The notes: generated from the sequence alone by a model not told the origin. A DNA stretch of 64,000 nucleotides from Rhizobium herbae (GCF_017873135.1 NZ_JAGGJV010000003.1:496001-560000), one strand, 5' to 3'; counted from the stretch's first letter, positions 49,101 through 57,350 are shown. Made by a program: numbers and translations.

Positions 49101-49292
49101 CAGTTCCGAGCGCAGCACGCGGGCCGAACGCCGGGTCGGCACGAAAATCGTCACGCCGGCAAGCGACAGCGGATCGGCCGTATCGTAGCAAAACCCGGGA
49201 ACCAGATCGCCGGAACATAGCGTTTCGACCAGGGTCTTCAGGAACGGAAGCCCGGGCGGAATGGTGAAGACGTTGGAGACGGTGTCCGTCAC
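46101..49292 (-). CDS. addB: Double-strand break repair protein AddB (alphaproteobacterial type)
   Basis: The 1063-residue partner of AddA. The N-terminal helicase-like part has no intact Walker A (TIFVPTRRSARVL), as expected for an inactivated fold. The C-terminal nuclease is recognisable from YSFSEVSRLRRDPYAVYARRIL, GTLYHKIVERF, TGIADRIDIL and VIVDYKTGSTPS. No cysteine cluster is visible around it, unlike Bacillus AddB with its iron-sulfur cluster. The start is GTG 49292, 4 bp after the murU stop, within the long leftward operon. Confidence 0.93.
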   Translation of the reverse strand: MTDTVSNVFTIPPGLPFLKTLVETLCSGDLVPGFCYDTADPLSLAGVTIFVPTRRSARVLRSELVDCLGGRSAILPMIRALGETDDDSGFFDAEIPAILDLAPPLPNTARLIELGRLILAWRNQLPKAVLDVHAESPLIAPASPADAIWLARNLSEIIDAMETEELDWAALDNLDANDHALWWQLTIEFLKIASVYWPERLEELKQSSPARHRNAILEAEAQRIADGKVTGPIIIAGSTGSIPATAKLVAAVQKLPNGTIVLPGLDQTMSDVEWMMIAPETETLAGRPDPASRSHPQYGFFRLLKRMGIARHAVSVLGAPEPDLNYRAELISHALLPVQATSSWTALRGEIDPGRLAEAFADAALIETANEREEATAIAIALRLALHGSEESQAALITPDRDLARRVAAELMRFGIEADDSAGTPLSSTGPGSLTRLLLEAALRPGDPVSVTALLKHPLARFGLSTEAMNEAAGTLELMALRGGTGSADISELEVLLDQTLRREAGKKHLPEWRGHIDDDAIERALDLARRIAAAAEPLAGTLVRHHRSGRGLTAALTLAEWAEKTGTALEAVAIDERGSLAGLWSGEAGETLATLLRSIIDTDGQLTADGPQWSDIVEALSASESIKPRSMRHPRVFIFGALESRLQSVDLVVLGGMNEGTWPGQTANDPFLSRTMKTSIGLEPPERRIGQLAHDFQMACGTRKLILTRAMRKGATPTVASRWLQRLLAVGGKAFAGKLRENSRDYQQWAGMLDQGVTQPLAKRPEPKPPADQQPRSYSFSEVSRLRRDPYAVYARRILRLQPIDPFNRDPGAAERGTLYHKIVERFVRAGLDAASPEAQAEMSRILNEAFDEQALPAHIDIVWRPRFAAVGKAFIDWEIGRQPDIRKSFTELYASMELGVSDIKLTGIADRIDILGDGSAVIVDYKTGSTPSINEARALLDPQLALEAAALKAGAFKGAGSKHPQSLLYVRLKPGERFAVQEVNNEHAKARANVETKSADQLAEDSLKELTGLLAALMSGKYGFASRLIVQKERDYGGEYDHLARVAEWATAEGEDDSSEG

Positions 49293-49296
49293 GCCA

Positions 49297-50043
49297 TCAG
49301 GCTCCTGCTTCGAAGCGGCGGATGGTATTCTCGGCTTCGCCTATTGCTTCCGGCGTTCCAACTGTCAGCCAGTGCCCCTCGAGAACAATGCCGAAAAGCC
49401 TGTTGTTCGCAATCGCCCGGTCGAAATAGATGTTGAGGTTGAAGGCATCCTCCGGCGCGTCGGCGAAAAGCCGGCTGTGCATGGCGATTGCGCCCGCATA
49501 GACGACAGGGTTTTCCATGCCATCCTTATAGCGCGAAAGCCGTCCTTGCGCATCGAGCGAGAAATCCAGCTTGCCGCTGTGGCCGGTGGTATTCTCGTTG
49601 CGCACGCAAAGCAGCGCCATGTCCATGGTTTGCGGGTCGAAGAAGGAGGCCAACCGCTCCAGATTGGACGGCGAACCCGGTTTTTCACCCACCCAGAAAA
49701 GATCGGCATTCATCACCAGAACCGGCCCCTCGGGGAGCAGTTTCAATCCCTTGGCGAGCCCCCCGCCGGAATTCATCAGTGCTGCCCGCTCATCGGAAAT
49801 GACGATCCTTGGCCGGCTTCGCTTTGCCAGATGTGCTTCCATACTGTCGGCGAAATGATGGACGTTGACTGCTACCGTCTCCACGCCGGCGCCGTCCAGG
49901 AGATCCAGCACATAATCGATCATCGGCTTGTCCGCGATCGGCACAAGCGGCTTCGGCATGGTGTCGGTGATGGGCCGCAGGCGGGTGCCGAGCCCTGCGG
50001 CGAGCACCATGGCGTTCTTGATGGGCCTTGGGTTGATAGGCAT
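49297..50043 (-). CDS. murU: N-acetylmuramate alpha-1-phosphate uridylyltransferase MurU
   Basis: Nucleotidyltransferase that turns MurNAc-1-P into UDP-MurNAc in peptidoglycan recycling. The 248-residue protein starts at ATG 50043; a GTG three codons upstream is less likely. The NTP-binding signature AAGLGTRLRP is at 15-24, with KPLVPIADKPMI following and VLVMNADLFW later. It directly follows the kinase that would supply MurNAc-1-P (the AmgK half of the upstream fusion), which makes MurU the best specific call among sugar-phosphate nucleotidyltransferases. Confidence 0.9.
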   Translation of the reverse strand: MPINPRPIKNAMVLAAGLGTRLRPITDTMPKPLVPIADKPMIDYVLDLLDGAGVETVAVNVHHFADSMEAHLAKRSRPRIVISDERAALMNSGGGLAKGLKLLPEGPVLVMNADLFWVGEKPGSPSNLERLASFFDPQTMDMALLCVRNENTTGHSGKLDFSLDAQGRLSRYKDGMENPVVYAGAIAMHSRLFADAPEDAFNLNIYFDRAIANNRLFGIVLEGHWLTVGTPEAIGEAENTIRRFEAGA

Positions 50044-50085
50044 CGGCAGCACTTGATCCAGTGAATCGTCAACCGGTGATTCGGT

Positions 50086-51576
50086 TTAGAGGATTCCAGC
50101 CTTTATGCACCAATCGCGCAAGGGCGCGAGCGCTTCGTGCTGAAGCGCCACTTCAAGATAGGAGAATGTCCGCGGCATGTGCTTCATGTAGAACGGCTTG
50201 CCGTCACGTTGCATCAGCCGGACCCAGATGCCGACGAGCTTGCAATTGCGCTGGGCGGACATCAGGTGCCAGTCCCGCCGGAACGTCGCTTCGTCGAAAT
50301 CGCCGAGCGCGCGACGCTCCGAGCAGTAAAGCGCCACCATGTCGCGGCAAAAATCCGGCTCGATCGTGACGCGGGCATCCTGTGTGATCGATGCCACGTC
50401 ATAGGCCGTTGGGCCGATCATCGCATCCTGGAAATCGATGATGCCGACGCGATCGAATCCGGCCTGTCCGCTGCGCCAGATGATGTTCGGCGAATGGAAA
50501 TCGCGCAGCAGCAGCTTCGTTTCCGATGTGGCGAGCAGATCGATCAGATGATCCCAGACAGCAAAATAACCGGCACGCTCCGCGTCGGATGCTTTCTCGC
50601 CGCGTTTCCACGGCAGGTACCAGTCGATCAGCAGGCTGGTTTCGATCTTCATCGCGGTGCGATCGAAATCGGGGATGTGGTGTGTGACCGTTCCGGAAAG
50701 CGCGATGTCGCGCGTTACAGGCTGCGCATGCAGATGGGCAAGGACGCGAACACTCTGAAGATACCGTTCGGCAATCGGCTGTCCGTCAGTATCCAGAACG
50801 CCATCACTGCCGAGGTCTTCGATCAGGAGGATGCCGGCGTCGAGATCGCTTTCATAGACTTTCGGCGCGCAGAATCCCTTGTCCCGTATATCGCGGTCAA
50901 TGGCGACGAAGGGAATGACGTCCTCGGCCAGATGGGCAAGCTGCTGGTAGTATTTTCCATCCTGAAGGATAGGTCCGGGCTTGTGGCGGGCCGAATCCAT
51001 CAGGATGTGCGGTTGTTCTCCGGGCATCAGGATGCGCTCATAGGCGCGCGCCGAAGCATCGCCGCTGAGATGACGGCGCCTGGCCTGACCATACCCGCGC
51101 GCCCGCAGGAAATTTCGGATTGCAAGACTGCGCTCGATCCGCGCCAGAGCAGCCGCATCGCCCGAAATTGTCAGCTGGCGTCCGTCGTCAAGATGCGAAA
51201 AACTGGCCGTCAGCCGCGTCTTCGGCAGTGCCGCCAGGGCATTTTCCGGCCATTCCACCAGGCAGATGCCGTCCGACAGAGCCTCGTCGAAACCGAGTTC
51301 ATCGAGTTCGGACACATCCGCCAGCCGGTAGAGATCGAAATGCGAGACGGGAATGCGCAGATCGTAGCTTTGCACCAGCGTGAAGGTGGGGCTCGGGACC
51401 TCCAGTGCCTCGTCGTCCGCCATGGCGCGCAGGAAGGCGCGGGCCAGTGTCGACTTTCCGGCACCGAGGTCGCCGGAAAGGGCGAGACAGTCGCCGGCCT
51501 TCAATGCCAGCGCCAGATCCTCGCCGAGCTCGATAGTGGCTGCCTCGTCCTTGAGGATGAGCTCGATTGCCTGCAT
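50086..51576 (-). CDS. TsaE-AmgK fusion: tRNA threonylcarbamoylation ATPase joined to an amino-sugar kinase
   Basis: A 496-residue two-domain protein. Residues about 1-150 are TsaE, with Walker A SGDLGAGKST at 34-43, VPSPTFTLVQSY and HFDLYRL; TsaE assists t6A37 synthesis on tRNA. Residues about 160-496 are an APH-type kinase like AmgK, which phosphorylates MurNAc/GlcNAc at C1. It has the catalytic loop LRDFHSPNI (Asp359) and metal loop IDFQDAMIG. I chose ATG 51576, which overlaps the divL stop; the open frame beyond it is spurious. MurU follows, so the AmgK-MurU recycling pair is complete. Confidence 0.92.
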   Translation of the reverse strand: MQAIELILKDEAATIELGEDLALALKAGDCLALSGDLGAGKSTLARAFLRAMADDEALEVPSPTFTLVQSYDLRIPVSHFDLYRLADVSELDELGFDEALSDGICLVEWPENALAALPKTRLTASFSHLDDGRQLTISGDAAALARIERSLAIRNFLRARGYGQARRRHLSGDASARAYERILMPGEQPHILMDSARHKPGPILQDGKYYQQLAHLAEDVIPFVAIDRDIRDKGFCAPKVYESDLDAGILLIEDLGSDGVLDTDGQPIAERYLQSVRVLAHLHAQPVTRDIALSGTVTHHIPDFDRTAMKIETSLLIDWYLPWKRGEKASDAERAGYFAVWDHLIDLLATSETKLLLRDFHSPNIIWRSGQAGFDRVGIIDFQDAMIGPTAYDVASITQDARVTIEPDFCRDMVALYCSERRALGDFDEATFRRDWHLMSAQRNCKLVGIWVRLMQRDGKPFYMKHMPRTFSYLEVALQHEALAPLRDWCIKAGIL

Positions 51577-54056
51577 TATTCGGCCGCTGCGATTCTCGGC
51601 AGGTCGCCGGAGGGGATGCGGCAGGTGACTTCCGTGCCTTCGCCTTCGCGGCTGCGGATCGACACGGTGCCGTGGTGAAGGCTGACGAAGCTTTCGACGA
51701 TGGAGAGACCAAGGCCGGCGCCGCCGTGTTGGCCATGGCTTTCGAAACGGTTGAACACCGTATCGAGAATATCCTGCGGAATGCCGGCACCGTTGTCGGT
51801 AACGCTGAAGACGAAGTCGCTGGCGTCGCGGCGGCATTTCAGGCTGATCGTGCTGCCGTCCGGCGCAAAATTGGCGGCGTTGGTGAGCAGCTTGATGAGG
51901 ATCTGCTTCAGTCGCTGGTGGTCGGCGACGAACAGCCCGAGCATGTCCGGCGTATCGATCTGCAGCGTCACGGCGCTTTCCTGCAGCCTGTCGGCCATTT
52001 GCAGGGCAACCTCGTCGAGAAAATCCGTCAGGTTGATTTCCGACAGGTCGAGCTCGACGATGCCGGCATCGACGGTGGCGAGATCGAGGATGTCGTTGAC
52101 GATCGTCAGGAGCAGCGAGGACGAGGTCGAGATATGATCGACATATTCCGCCTGCCGTTCCGTCAGGGCGCCGAAGGCCGGCGTCTTCAGCAGATCGGCA
52201 AAGCCGATGATGTTGGTCAGCGGCGAGCGCAGCTCATAGGAGACGTGCTGGACGAAATCGTTCTTCAGATGGTCCGCCATTCTGAGTGCATCGTTCTTTT
52301 CCGTCAGCGCGCGTTCGACCCGTGCGCTGTCGGTGATGTTGACGAAGGTCAGCATGGTCTGGGCATTGGGCAGCGGAATGACCGCGAAATCGAGGATCAG
52401 TCCGGTCCGCAGTTCGAGAATGCCCTGGCAGGACGGGCGTTCGTCATCGAAGCTGGTGATGAGATGCGAGAACCGCTTCCAGCCGTCCGGCTGGTCGTAG
52501 GACGGCGCGCAGGCCTGCTCGATGGCGCGGATATGGGTACCGGGTTTGGCTTCCAGCTCGCTGACGCCCCAGAGCGCACGGAATGCCGGGTTGGACAGCT
52601 TGATACGGCCATCAGGCCCGAACACGGCCACGCCTTCCGACAGGTGGTCGATGGTCTCGCCCTGGACCTGGACCAGCGTGTTGTAGCGTGTTTCCAGATC
52701 GACCTTTTCCGTCAGGTTCTCGAATACCCAGGTGGCGCCGCCTTGCGGCCGGGCGGTCGCAAAGACACGCAGGGTCTGGCCATTCGGCAGGTGCCAGAGG
52801 TCGGATTGCGTCTCGATCGCCTGATAGACTGCAAGCGCCGAATCTTTCCACTGTTTCCAGTTCAACTGCTCCGGCAGCTTGCCGACGGCGCGCAGACGGT
52901 CGAGGATTTCGCCATTGCCCGGCTTACGCTCGAGAAAACCCATATCGAGATCCCACAGGCGCTGGAAAGCCTGGTTGTAGAACTGCAGCCGCTGGCTGCC
53001 GTCGAAGATGGCGACCGGCGTTGCCAGGTGATCGAGCGTTTCGGCATGGCTTTTCAGGGTGCGGTTCAGTTCCTCGCGGACCGCCTCGACGTCGGAGACG
53101 TTGATGGCCATGCCCGCAGATCCGCTCGCGCTCTTGGCGTCCACCACGTCGAAAAACGTCCGGTTGCCCCTGACGACGGTGGAGACCTTTTCGCGATAGG
53201 GCGAATCATATGTGCTGAGGGCGCGGATCTTTTCGCGGGCGACGGTCGCCAGAAGCTCCCGGCTCTCCTTCACCGCAGCGGCCGGGTTGGCTGCCTCCAC
53301 GGCTTCGGTATAGGCCTCGTTCACCCAGAGGATGGTTCCGTCCGGCCCGCGTTGCCAGACGGGCAGATCGATCGCATCGAGCAGTGCGTGAAGGGTGGAA
53401 AGAGAGCCGTGCAGGCGGTCGCGCTCCATCTTCACCTCGGCGAGTTCGGCGCGCAGATTGTTGAGCGCGACGAAACGGACGAATGCGCGGCCGCCGGACA
53501 CGCGGCCCTGGGCTTCGATGATTTCGTTGCGGCTGGTTTCGACGACGAGATCGAAGCTCTGGGCATGTGAGCGCAGCAGTTCGATGGCTTTTTCCAGCTC
53601 GGATGCCGATTGCGATTTGATCCAGCGTCCGAACGCGAGGAAGTCGCGGTCGTCCTGTGGCGCACCCGTCTCGGGCGGCAGCTGGCCCAGGAATTCCGGC
53701 TTGTTCGACTGGCCTTCCCAGACGACGATCCGGCGGTTCTTGTCGGCGATCAGCGCCTGAAACCGGGAAATCCGGTGATTGGCATCGGCCAGCGCTGTGT
53801 TCAGTTCCCTGTTGTCGGTCTCGATGTTGCCGCGTTGGCGGATCAGCCAGATGGCCGAGATCATCGCTGCCGAAATGACGCCGATCAAGACAGAGAAAGT
53901 CACGACTTCGGAGGATCGGAAGACGCTGCCCGTGGCAACGCTCTCGGCCGCCGCGAAAGCGGGTCCGGCGAAAGCCGCGAGCGCCGAACTTGCCATGAAG
54001 CGGCGCAGCAGAGACGGAATCCGGCCGCCGGCGCGTTTCGAGTGACCTGTTTCCAT
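51576..54056 (-). CDS. divL: DivL-type PAS-containing pseudo-histidine kinase
   Basis: An 826-residue membrane-bound kinase-like protein from ATG 54056, behind GGGGAAG. An N-terminal hydrophobic stretch at 18-37 and a transmembrane segment at about 51-72 precede a coiled-coil linker, then several PAS domains (about 220-550), a dimerisation domain and an ATPase domain (NGAGIP, GGAGLGLS). The phospho-acceptor position of the H-box holds tyrosine, Tyr607 in HVSYELRSPLT, instead of histidine. This is the hallmark of Caulobacter DivL, which links DivK to CckA-CtrA in cell-cycle control. It heads the leftward operon. Confidence 0.9.
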   Translation of the reverse strand: METGHSKRAGGRIPSLLRRFMASSALAAFAGPAFAAAESVATGSVFRSSEVVTFSVLIGVISAAMISAIWLIRQRGNIETDNRELNTALADANHRISRFQALIADKNRRIVVWEGQSNKPEFLGQLPPETGAPQDDRDFLAFGRWIKSQSASELEKAIELLRSHAQSFDLVVETSRNEIIEAQGRVSGGRAFVRFVALNNLRAELAEVKMERDRLHGSLSTLHALLDAIDLPVWQRGPDGTILWVNEAYTEAVEAANPAAAVKESRELLATVAREKIRALSTYDSPYREKVSTVVRGNRTFFDVVDAKSASGSAGMAINVSDVEAVREELNRTLKSHAETLDHLATPVAIFDGSQRLQFYNQAFQRLWDLDMGFLERKPGNGEILDRLRAVGKLPEQLNWKQWKDSALAVYQAIETQSDLWHLPNGQTLRVFATARPQGGATWVFENLTEKVDLETRYNTLVQVQGETIDHLSEGVAVFGPDGRIKLSNPAFRALWGVSELEAKPGTHIRAIEQACAPSYDQPDGWKRFSHLITSFDDERPSCQGILELRTGLILDFAVIPLPNAQTMLTFVNITDSARVERALTEKNDALRMADHLKNDFVQHVSYELRSPLTNIIGFADLLKTPAFGALTERQAEYVDHISTSSSLLLTIVNDILDLATVDAGIVELDLSEINLTDFLDEVALQMADRLQESAVTLQIDTPDMLGLFVADHQRLKQILIKLLTNAANFAPDGSTISLKCRRDASDFVFSVTDNGAGIPQDILDTVFNRFESHGQHGGAGLGLSIVESFVSLHHGTVSIRSREGEGTEVTCRIPSGDLPRIAAAE

Positions 54057-54395
54057 GGCGTGCTTCCCCGTTTGCACCACATACGATCGACATGCCGGGA
54101 ACCCGAATCACGGACGATCATATGTGTATTCAACACCTTGAAGCGTGCCCCGACCTTATCAGTCGAGTACGGCGCAAGGTCTTTGGTCCGGTTGCAAATC
54201 GCCACGCAGCGCTAAATCGAAATCCCGCCAAAAGCAGGCCTCGTTCAATTCCGATTGCAGTCCGGCATGTCTTCGTCTGTTTGCCGCCTCAACGACAAGA
54301 CATCCCAAATTCGCGACGCGTCTGTTCCGCATCTTCGTCACGAATCAATGTCCCAAAAACATACGCCTTCGGGGATTCGTCGGGAAGGGTGAGGC
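54057..54395. other. Intergenic region upstream of divL
   Basis: About 340 bp between divL and the ahcY terminator. No convincing gene; short open frames on both strands have no recognisable features. The divL ribosome site GGGGAAG lies next to the start codon. The divL promoter should be here, but I cannot assign it. Confidence 0.5.
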
Positions 54396-54433
54396 AAAAA
54401 AAGAGGCCGCGATCTCTTGTCAAGATCGCGGCC
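54396..54433 (-). terminator. Rho-independent terminator after ahcY
   Basis: Minus-strand stem GGCCGCGATCT / AGATCGCGGCC, 11 bp with a 7-nt loop, followed by a run of seven T on that strand, 31 bp beyond the ahcY stop. Confidence 0.9.
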
Positions 54434-54463
54434 CCTATATGTTGTGGATTATCCGGGTAAGGA

Positions 54464-55864
54464 TTAGTACCGGTAGTGTTCAGACTTGAACGGGCCCTGC
54501 GGCGTCACACCGATATAGCCGGCCTGTTCTTCCGAAAGTTCCGTCAGCTTGGCACCGAGCTTGGCGAGATGAAGGCGCGCGACCTTTTCGTCGAGGTGCT
54601 TCGGCAGGATGTGGACACCCTTGTCGTACTGCTCGCCTTTGGTGAACAGCTCGATCTGGGCCAGAACCTGGTTGGAGAACGAGGCGGACATGACGAAGGA
54701 CGGGTGGCCGGTGGCGTTGCCGAGGTTGAGCAGGCGGCCTTCCGACAGAAGGATCATGCGATTGCCCTTCGGAAACTCGATGAGATCGACCTGCGGCTTG
54801 ATGTTGGTCCATTTCAGGTTGCGCAGCGCTGCGACCTGAATCTCGTTGTCGAAGTGGCCGATATTGCCGACGATGGCCATGTCCTTCATCGCGCGCATGT
54901 GGTCCATGCGGATGACGTCCTTGTTGCCGGTCGTCGTGATGAAGATATCGGCGGAGGAAACCACGTCTTCGAGCTGGACGACTTCAAAACCGTCCATGGC
55001 GGCCTGCAGGGCGCAGATCGGATCGACTTCTGTGACCTTGACGCGGGCGCCGGCGCCGGACAGCGAAGCGGCAGAACCCTTGCCGACGTCGCCGTAGCCG
55101 CAGACGACGGCAACCTTGCCGGCCATCATCACGTCGGTGCCGCGGCGGATGCCGTCGACCAGCGATTCCTTGCAGCCGTACTTGTTGTCGAACTTCGATT
55201 TGGTAACTGAATCGTTAACGTTGATCGCCGGGAACGGCAAAAGGCCCTTGGCATGCAGCTGGTAGAGACGGTTGACGCCGGTTGTGGTTTCTTCCGTCAC
55301 GCCCTTGATGGCGTCGCGCTGTCTGGTGAACCAGCCCGGCGAAGCGGCGAGGCGCTTCTTGATCTGGGCGACGAGGATTTCTTCTTCCTCGGATTCAGGC
55401 TTCGACAGGACGTCCTCGCCGGCTTCGGCGCGGGCGCCGAGCAGGATGTACATCGTGGCGTCGCCGCCGTCATCGAGGATCATGTTGGAGACGCCGCCAT
55501 CGGCCCACTGGAAGATCTGGTCGGTGTAGGTCCAGTATTCCTCAAGCGTCTCGCCCTTGACGGCGAAGACCGGAACACCGGTGGCAGCGATGGCTGCCGC
55601 GGCGTGGTCCTGCGTCGAGAAGATGTTGCAGGATGCCCAGCGCACGTCGGCACCGAGAGCAACCAGCGTCTCGATCAGCACGGCCGTCTGGATGGTCATG
55701 TGCAGCGAGCCGGTGATGCGCGCGCCCTTCAGCGGCTTCGTGGTGCCGAATTCCTCGCGGCAGGCGATCAGGCCCGGCATTTCCGTCTCGGCGATGGTGA
55801 TTTCCTTGCGGCCGAAATCGGCAAGGCCGATATCCGCAACCAGATAGTCGTTTTTCGTGCTCAT
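54464..55864 (-). CDS. ahcY: S-adenosylhomocysteine hydrolase AhcY
   Basis: NAD-dependent reversible hydrolysis of S-adenosylhomocysteine to adenosine and homocysteine, closing the methyl cycle. The 466-residue protein from ATG 55864 matches the alphaproteobacterial form, which includes the insertion around residues 150-190. Signatures are [33 protein letters not shown], the NAD-binding [11 protein letters not shown] and the C-terminal SEHYRY. Monocistronic, with a strong terminator and a leader containing a stable hairpin. Confidence 0.97.
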   Translation of the reverse strand: MSTKNDYLVADIGLADFGRKEITIAETEMPGLIACREEFGTTKPLKGARITGSLHMTIQTAVLIETLVALGADVRWASCNIFSTQDHAAAAIAATGVPVFAVKGETLEEYWTYTDQIFQWADGGVSNMILDDGGDATMYILLGARAEAGEDVLSKPESEEEEILVAQIKKRLAASPGWFTRQRDAIKGVTEETTTGVNRLYQLHAKGLLPFPAINVNDSVTKSKFDNKYGCKESLVDGIRRGTDVMMAGKVAVVCGYGDVGKGSAASLSGAGARVKVTEVDPICALQAAMDGFEVVQLEDVVSSADIFITTTGNKDVIRMDHMRAMKDMAIVGNIGHFDNEIQVAALRNLKWTNIKPQVDLIEFPKGNRMILLSEGRLLNLGNATGHPSFVMSASFSNQVLAQIELFTKGEQYDKGVHILPKHLDEKVARLHLAKLGAKLTELSEEQAGYIGVTPQGPFKSEHYRY

Positions 55865-55940
55865 GAAAGTCTCCGGGCTGGTGCCGTGCACCGAGACCTG
55901 ACGTTTTCGCCAGGCCGGGCAGGGCGCACTGAAATTCGCG

Positions 55941-55961
55941 CTTCCTGCGGATAGCAGGAAG
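55941..55961 (-). promoter_or_regulatory. Hairpin in the ahcY upstream region
   Basis: CTTCCTGC / GCAGGAAG, 8-bp stem with a 5-nt loop, 77 bp upstream of the ahcY start. It could be part of a structured leader or an operator. I could not fit the SAH riboswitch consensus to it. Confidence 0.35.
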
Positions 55962-56049
55962 TTTGTCCCTCAATTATCAGGAAACGCGAAAGGGAGCAAC
56001 AGGACATAAAGAAGTCTTTATGTCTTTATGTCCCATCTTGAAGGCAGGT

Positions 56050-56367
56050 TCAGATTTCTTCGCCGAACTTGTCGGCCACCAGTGCATCGAGTGCATCGAG
56101 TGCATCGAGCGCCTGTCGGCCGCTGGCGGTGACGGAGATCGAACAGCCGGTGCTGGCGGCCAGCATCATCAGACCCATGATCGAGGTGCCGCCGACGGTC
56201 ATCCCGTCCTTGGAGACGTGGATCTCGGCATCGTAGCCTTCGACCGTCTGGACGAACTTCGCGGATGCGCGGGCATGCAGCCCCCGCTTGTTGATAATCA
56301 GCAATTCGCGGGACAGCGTCATTGCCGACGACTCGCTATTTGCCACTGAGGACACGGCTTGCGACAT
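56050..56367 (-). CDS. HPr family phosphocarrier protein
   Basis: Regulatory PTS phosphocarrier, 105 residues. The phospho-histidine is His31 in KRGLHARASAKF, and the HprK target serine is Ser62 in GGTSIMGLMMLAAS. I kept ATG 56367, behind AGGAAAT; a start at 56322 would give a 90-residue protein without the overlap with the EIIA gene. The C-terminal helix carries a threefold ALD repeat (residues 86-96) written by three tandem 9-bp units. No sugar-specific PTS membrane component is nearby, consistent with a purely regulatory PTS. Confidence 0.92.
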   Translation of the reverse strand: MSQAVSSVANSESSAMTLSRELLIINKRGLHARASAKFVQTVEGYDAEIHVSKDGMTVGGTSIMGLMMLAASTGCSISVTASGRQALDALDALDALVADKFGEEI

Positions 56368-56737
56368 TGATGTATTTCCTGCCTGCTTCGGATGCTTCGA
56401 CGAGTGCCTTGTCCATATCGCTTTCGCCGCGGACGCCGGCCAGTTTGATCAGCATGGGAAGATTCACACCGGCAATGACTTCGACCGTGCCGCTCTGCAT
56501 CACCGAGATCGCCAGATTGGAGGGCGTGCCGCCGAACATGTCCGTCAGGATGATGACGCCATTGCCTTCGTCGGCCGAAAGGACCGCTTCGAGAATGTCC
56601 TGCCGGCGCTGATCCATGTCATCTTCCGGACCGATGCAGACAGTCTCGATTGACTTTTGCGGACCAACGACATGCTCAAGCGCATGACGAAACTCTTCAG
56701 CCAGCTTGCCGTGTGTGACAAGCACAAGTCCGATCAT
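56336..56737 (-). CDS. PTS EIIA component, mannose family (regulatory)
   Basis: A 133-residue EIIA-Man-like protein with the phospho-accepting His9 in VLVTHGKLAEEF and the pattern ILTDMFGGTPSNLA. In rhizobia this stand-alone EIIA works with HPr, EINtr and HprK in regulation rather than in sugar transport. It overlaps the HPr gene by 32 bp and lies 145 bp downstream of hprK. The gap holds a short palindrome, TGCCTT-AA-AAGGCA (56869), of uncertain meaning. Confidence 0.92.
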   Translation of the reverse strand: MIGLVLVTHGKLAEEFRHALEHVVGPQKSIETVCIGPEDDMDQRRQDILEAVLSADEGNGVIILTDMFGGTPSNLAISVMQSGTVEVIAGVNLPMLIKLAGVRGESDMDKALVEASEAGRKYINVASRVLSGK

Positions 56738-56882
56738 GGTGTCTTCGCTCCAACTGCATCTGCAAATCTTAGGATGGTCAGATATCGCAACGCAGCAATT
56801 TCGTCCACCTTTGGGGCGTGCATCTTGGCAAGGAAAAGGCGAAGTGCAAGTTAAAAATCCGGAAATGCTGCCTTAAAAGGCA

Positions 56883-57350
56883 TCATTGTCCTTGAAAATT
56901 GGCATTCTGAGGTAAAATAAGCCGCAAAATTTCAAAGGAATTCAAGCCCTCTGCCAAGGGAAGACGTAGCAATGGCAAAAAATCACCCGATGGAAGCAGA
57001 AAAGTCTCGTTTTCCGGCGGCATGCGGGGTTCAAATGGTGGTTTGACCGGCAGAATAGCGAAGTCCAGCACGGCAGCAGGGATTGTTTTGAGCTGAACGA
57101 TGCCCGCCCCGCGGATCTCTGCAAGTCCTGCGATCGAGGCCGGCCGGCGGGCGATGATCTTGCCATTTTGCACAGAGATCAGCACCTGGTCGTCCGCCAC
57201 CAGAGCGGCAAACAGCCCGATGTTCCTTGCCGCCGCCAGGCAGGCGAGCGCCAGCGTGGTCTTGCCCGCACCCGATGGACCGATGAGCAGGAAGCCGCGG
57301 GTTCCAAGCACCACGGCGGTTGCATGAACATTGGCCGCCTGGCGCGTCAC
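56883..57350 (-). CDS. hprK: HPr kinase/phosphorylase, truncated alphaproteobacterial type
   Basis: Phosphorylates HPr on its regulatory serine. At 155 residues it has only the C-terminal kinase domain, compared with about 310 residues in Firmicutes; the short form is normal in alphaproteobacteria. Walker A GPSGAGKTT is at 24-32, VADDQV at about 51-56, and the HprK signature IAGLAEIRGAGIV at about 73-85. The start is GTG 57350, overlapping the chvG stop (GTGA). This coupling ties the regulatory PTS to the ChvG/ChvI envelope sensor. Confidence 0.92.
   Translation of the reverse strand: MTRQAANVHATAVVLGTRGFLLIGPSGAGKTTLALACLAAARNIGLFAALVADDQVLISVQNGKIIARRPASIAGLAEIRGAGIVQLKTIPAAVLDFAILPVKPPFEPRMPPENETFLLPSGDFLPLLRLPLAEGLNSFEILRLILPQNANFQGQ

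Noticed and set aside
51567-53570. 667-residue open frame on the plus strand
   Set aside because: Fully antisense to divL, without any recognisable domain.
55865-55975. SAH riboswitch upstream of ahcY
   Set aside because: Hairpins are present, but I could not align the known SAH riboswitch core to them, so only a structured region is reported.
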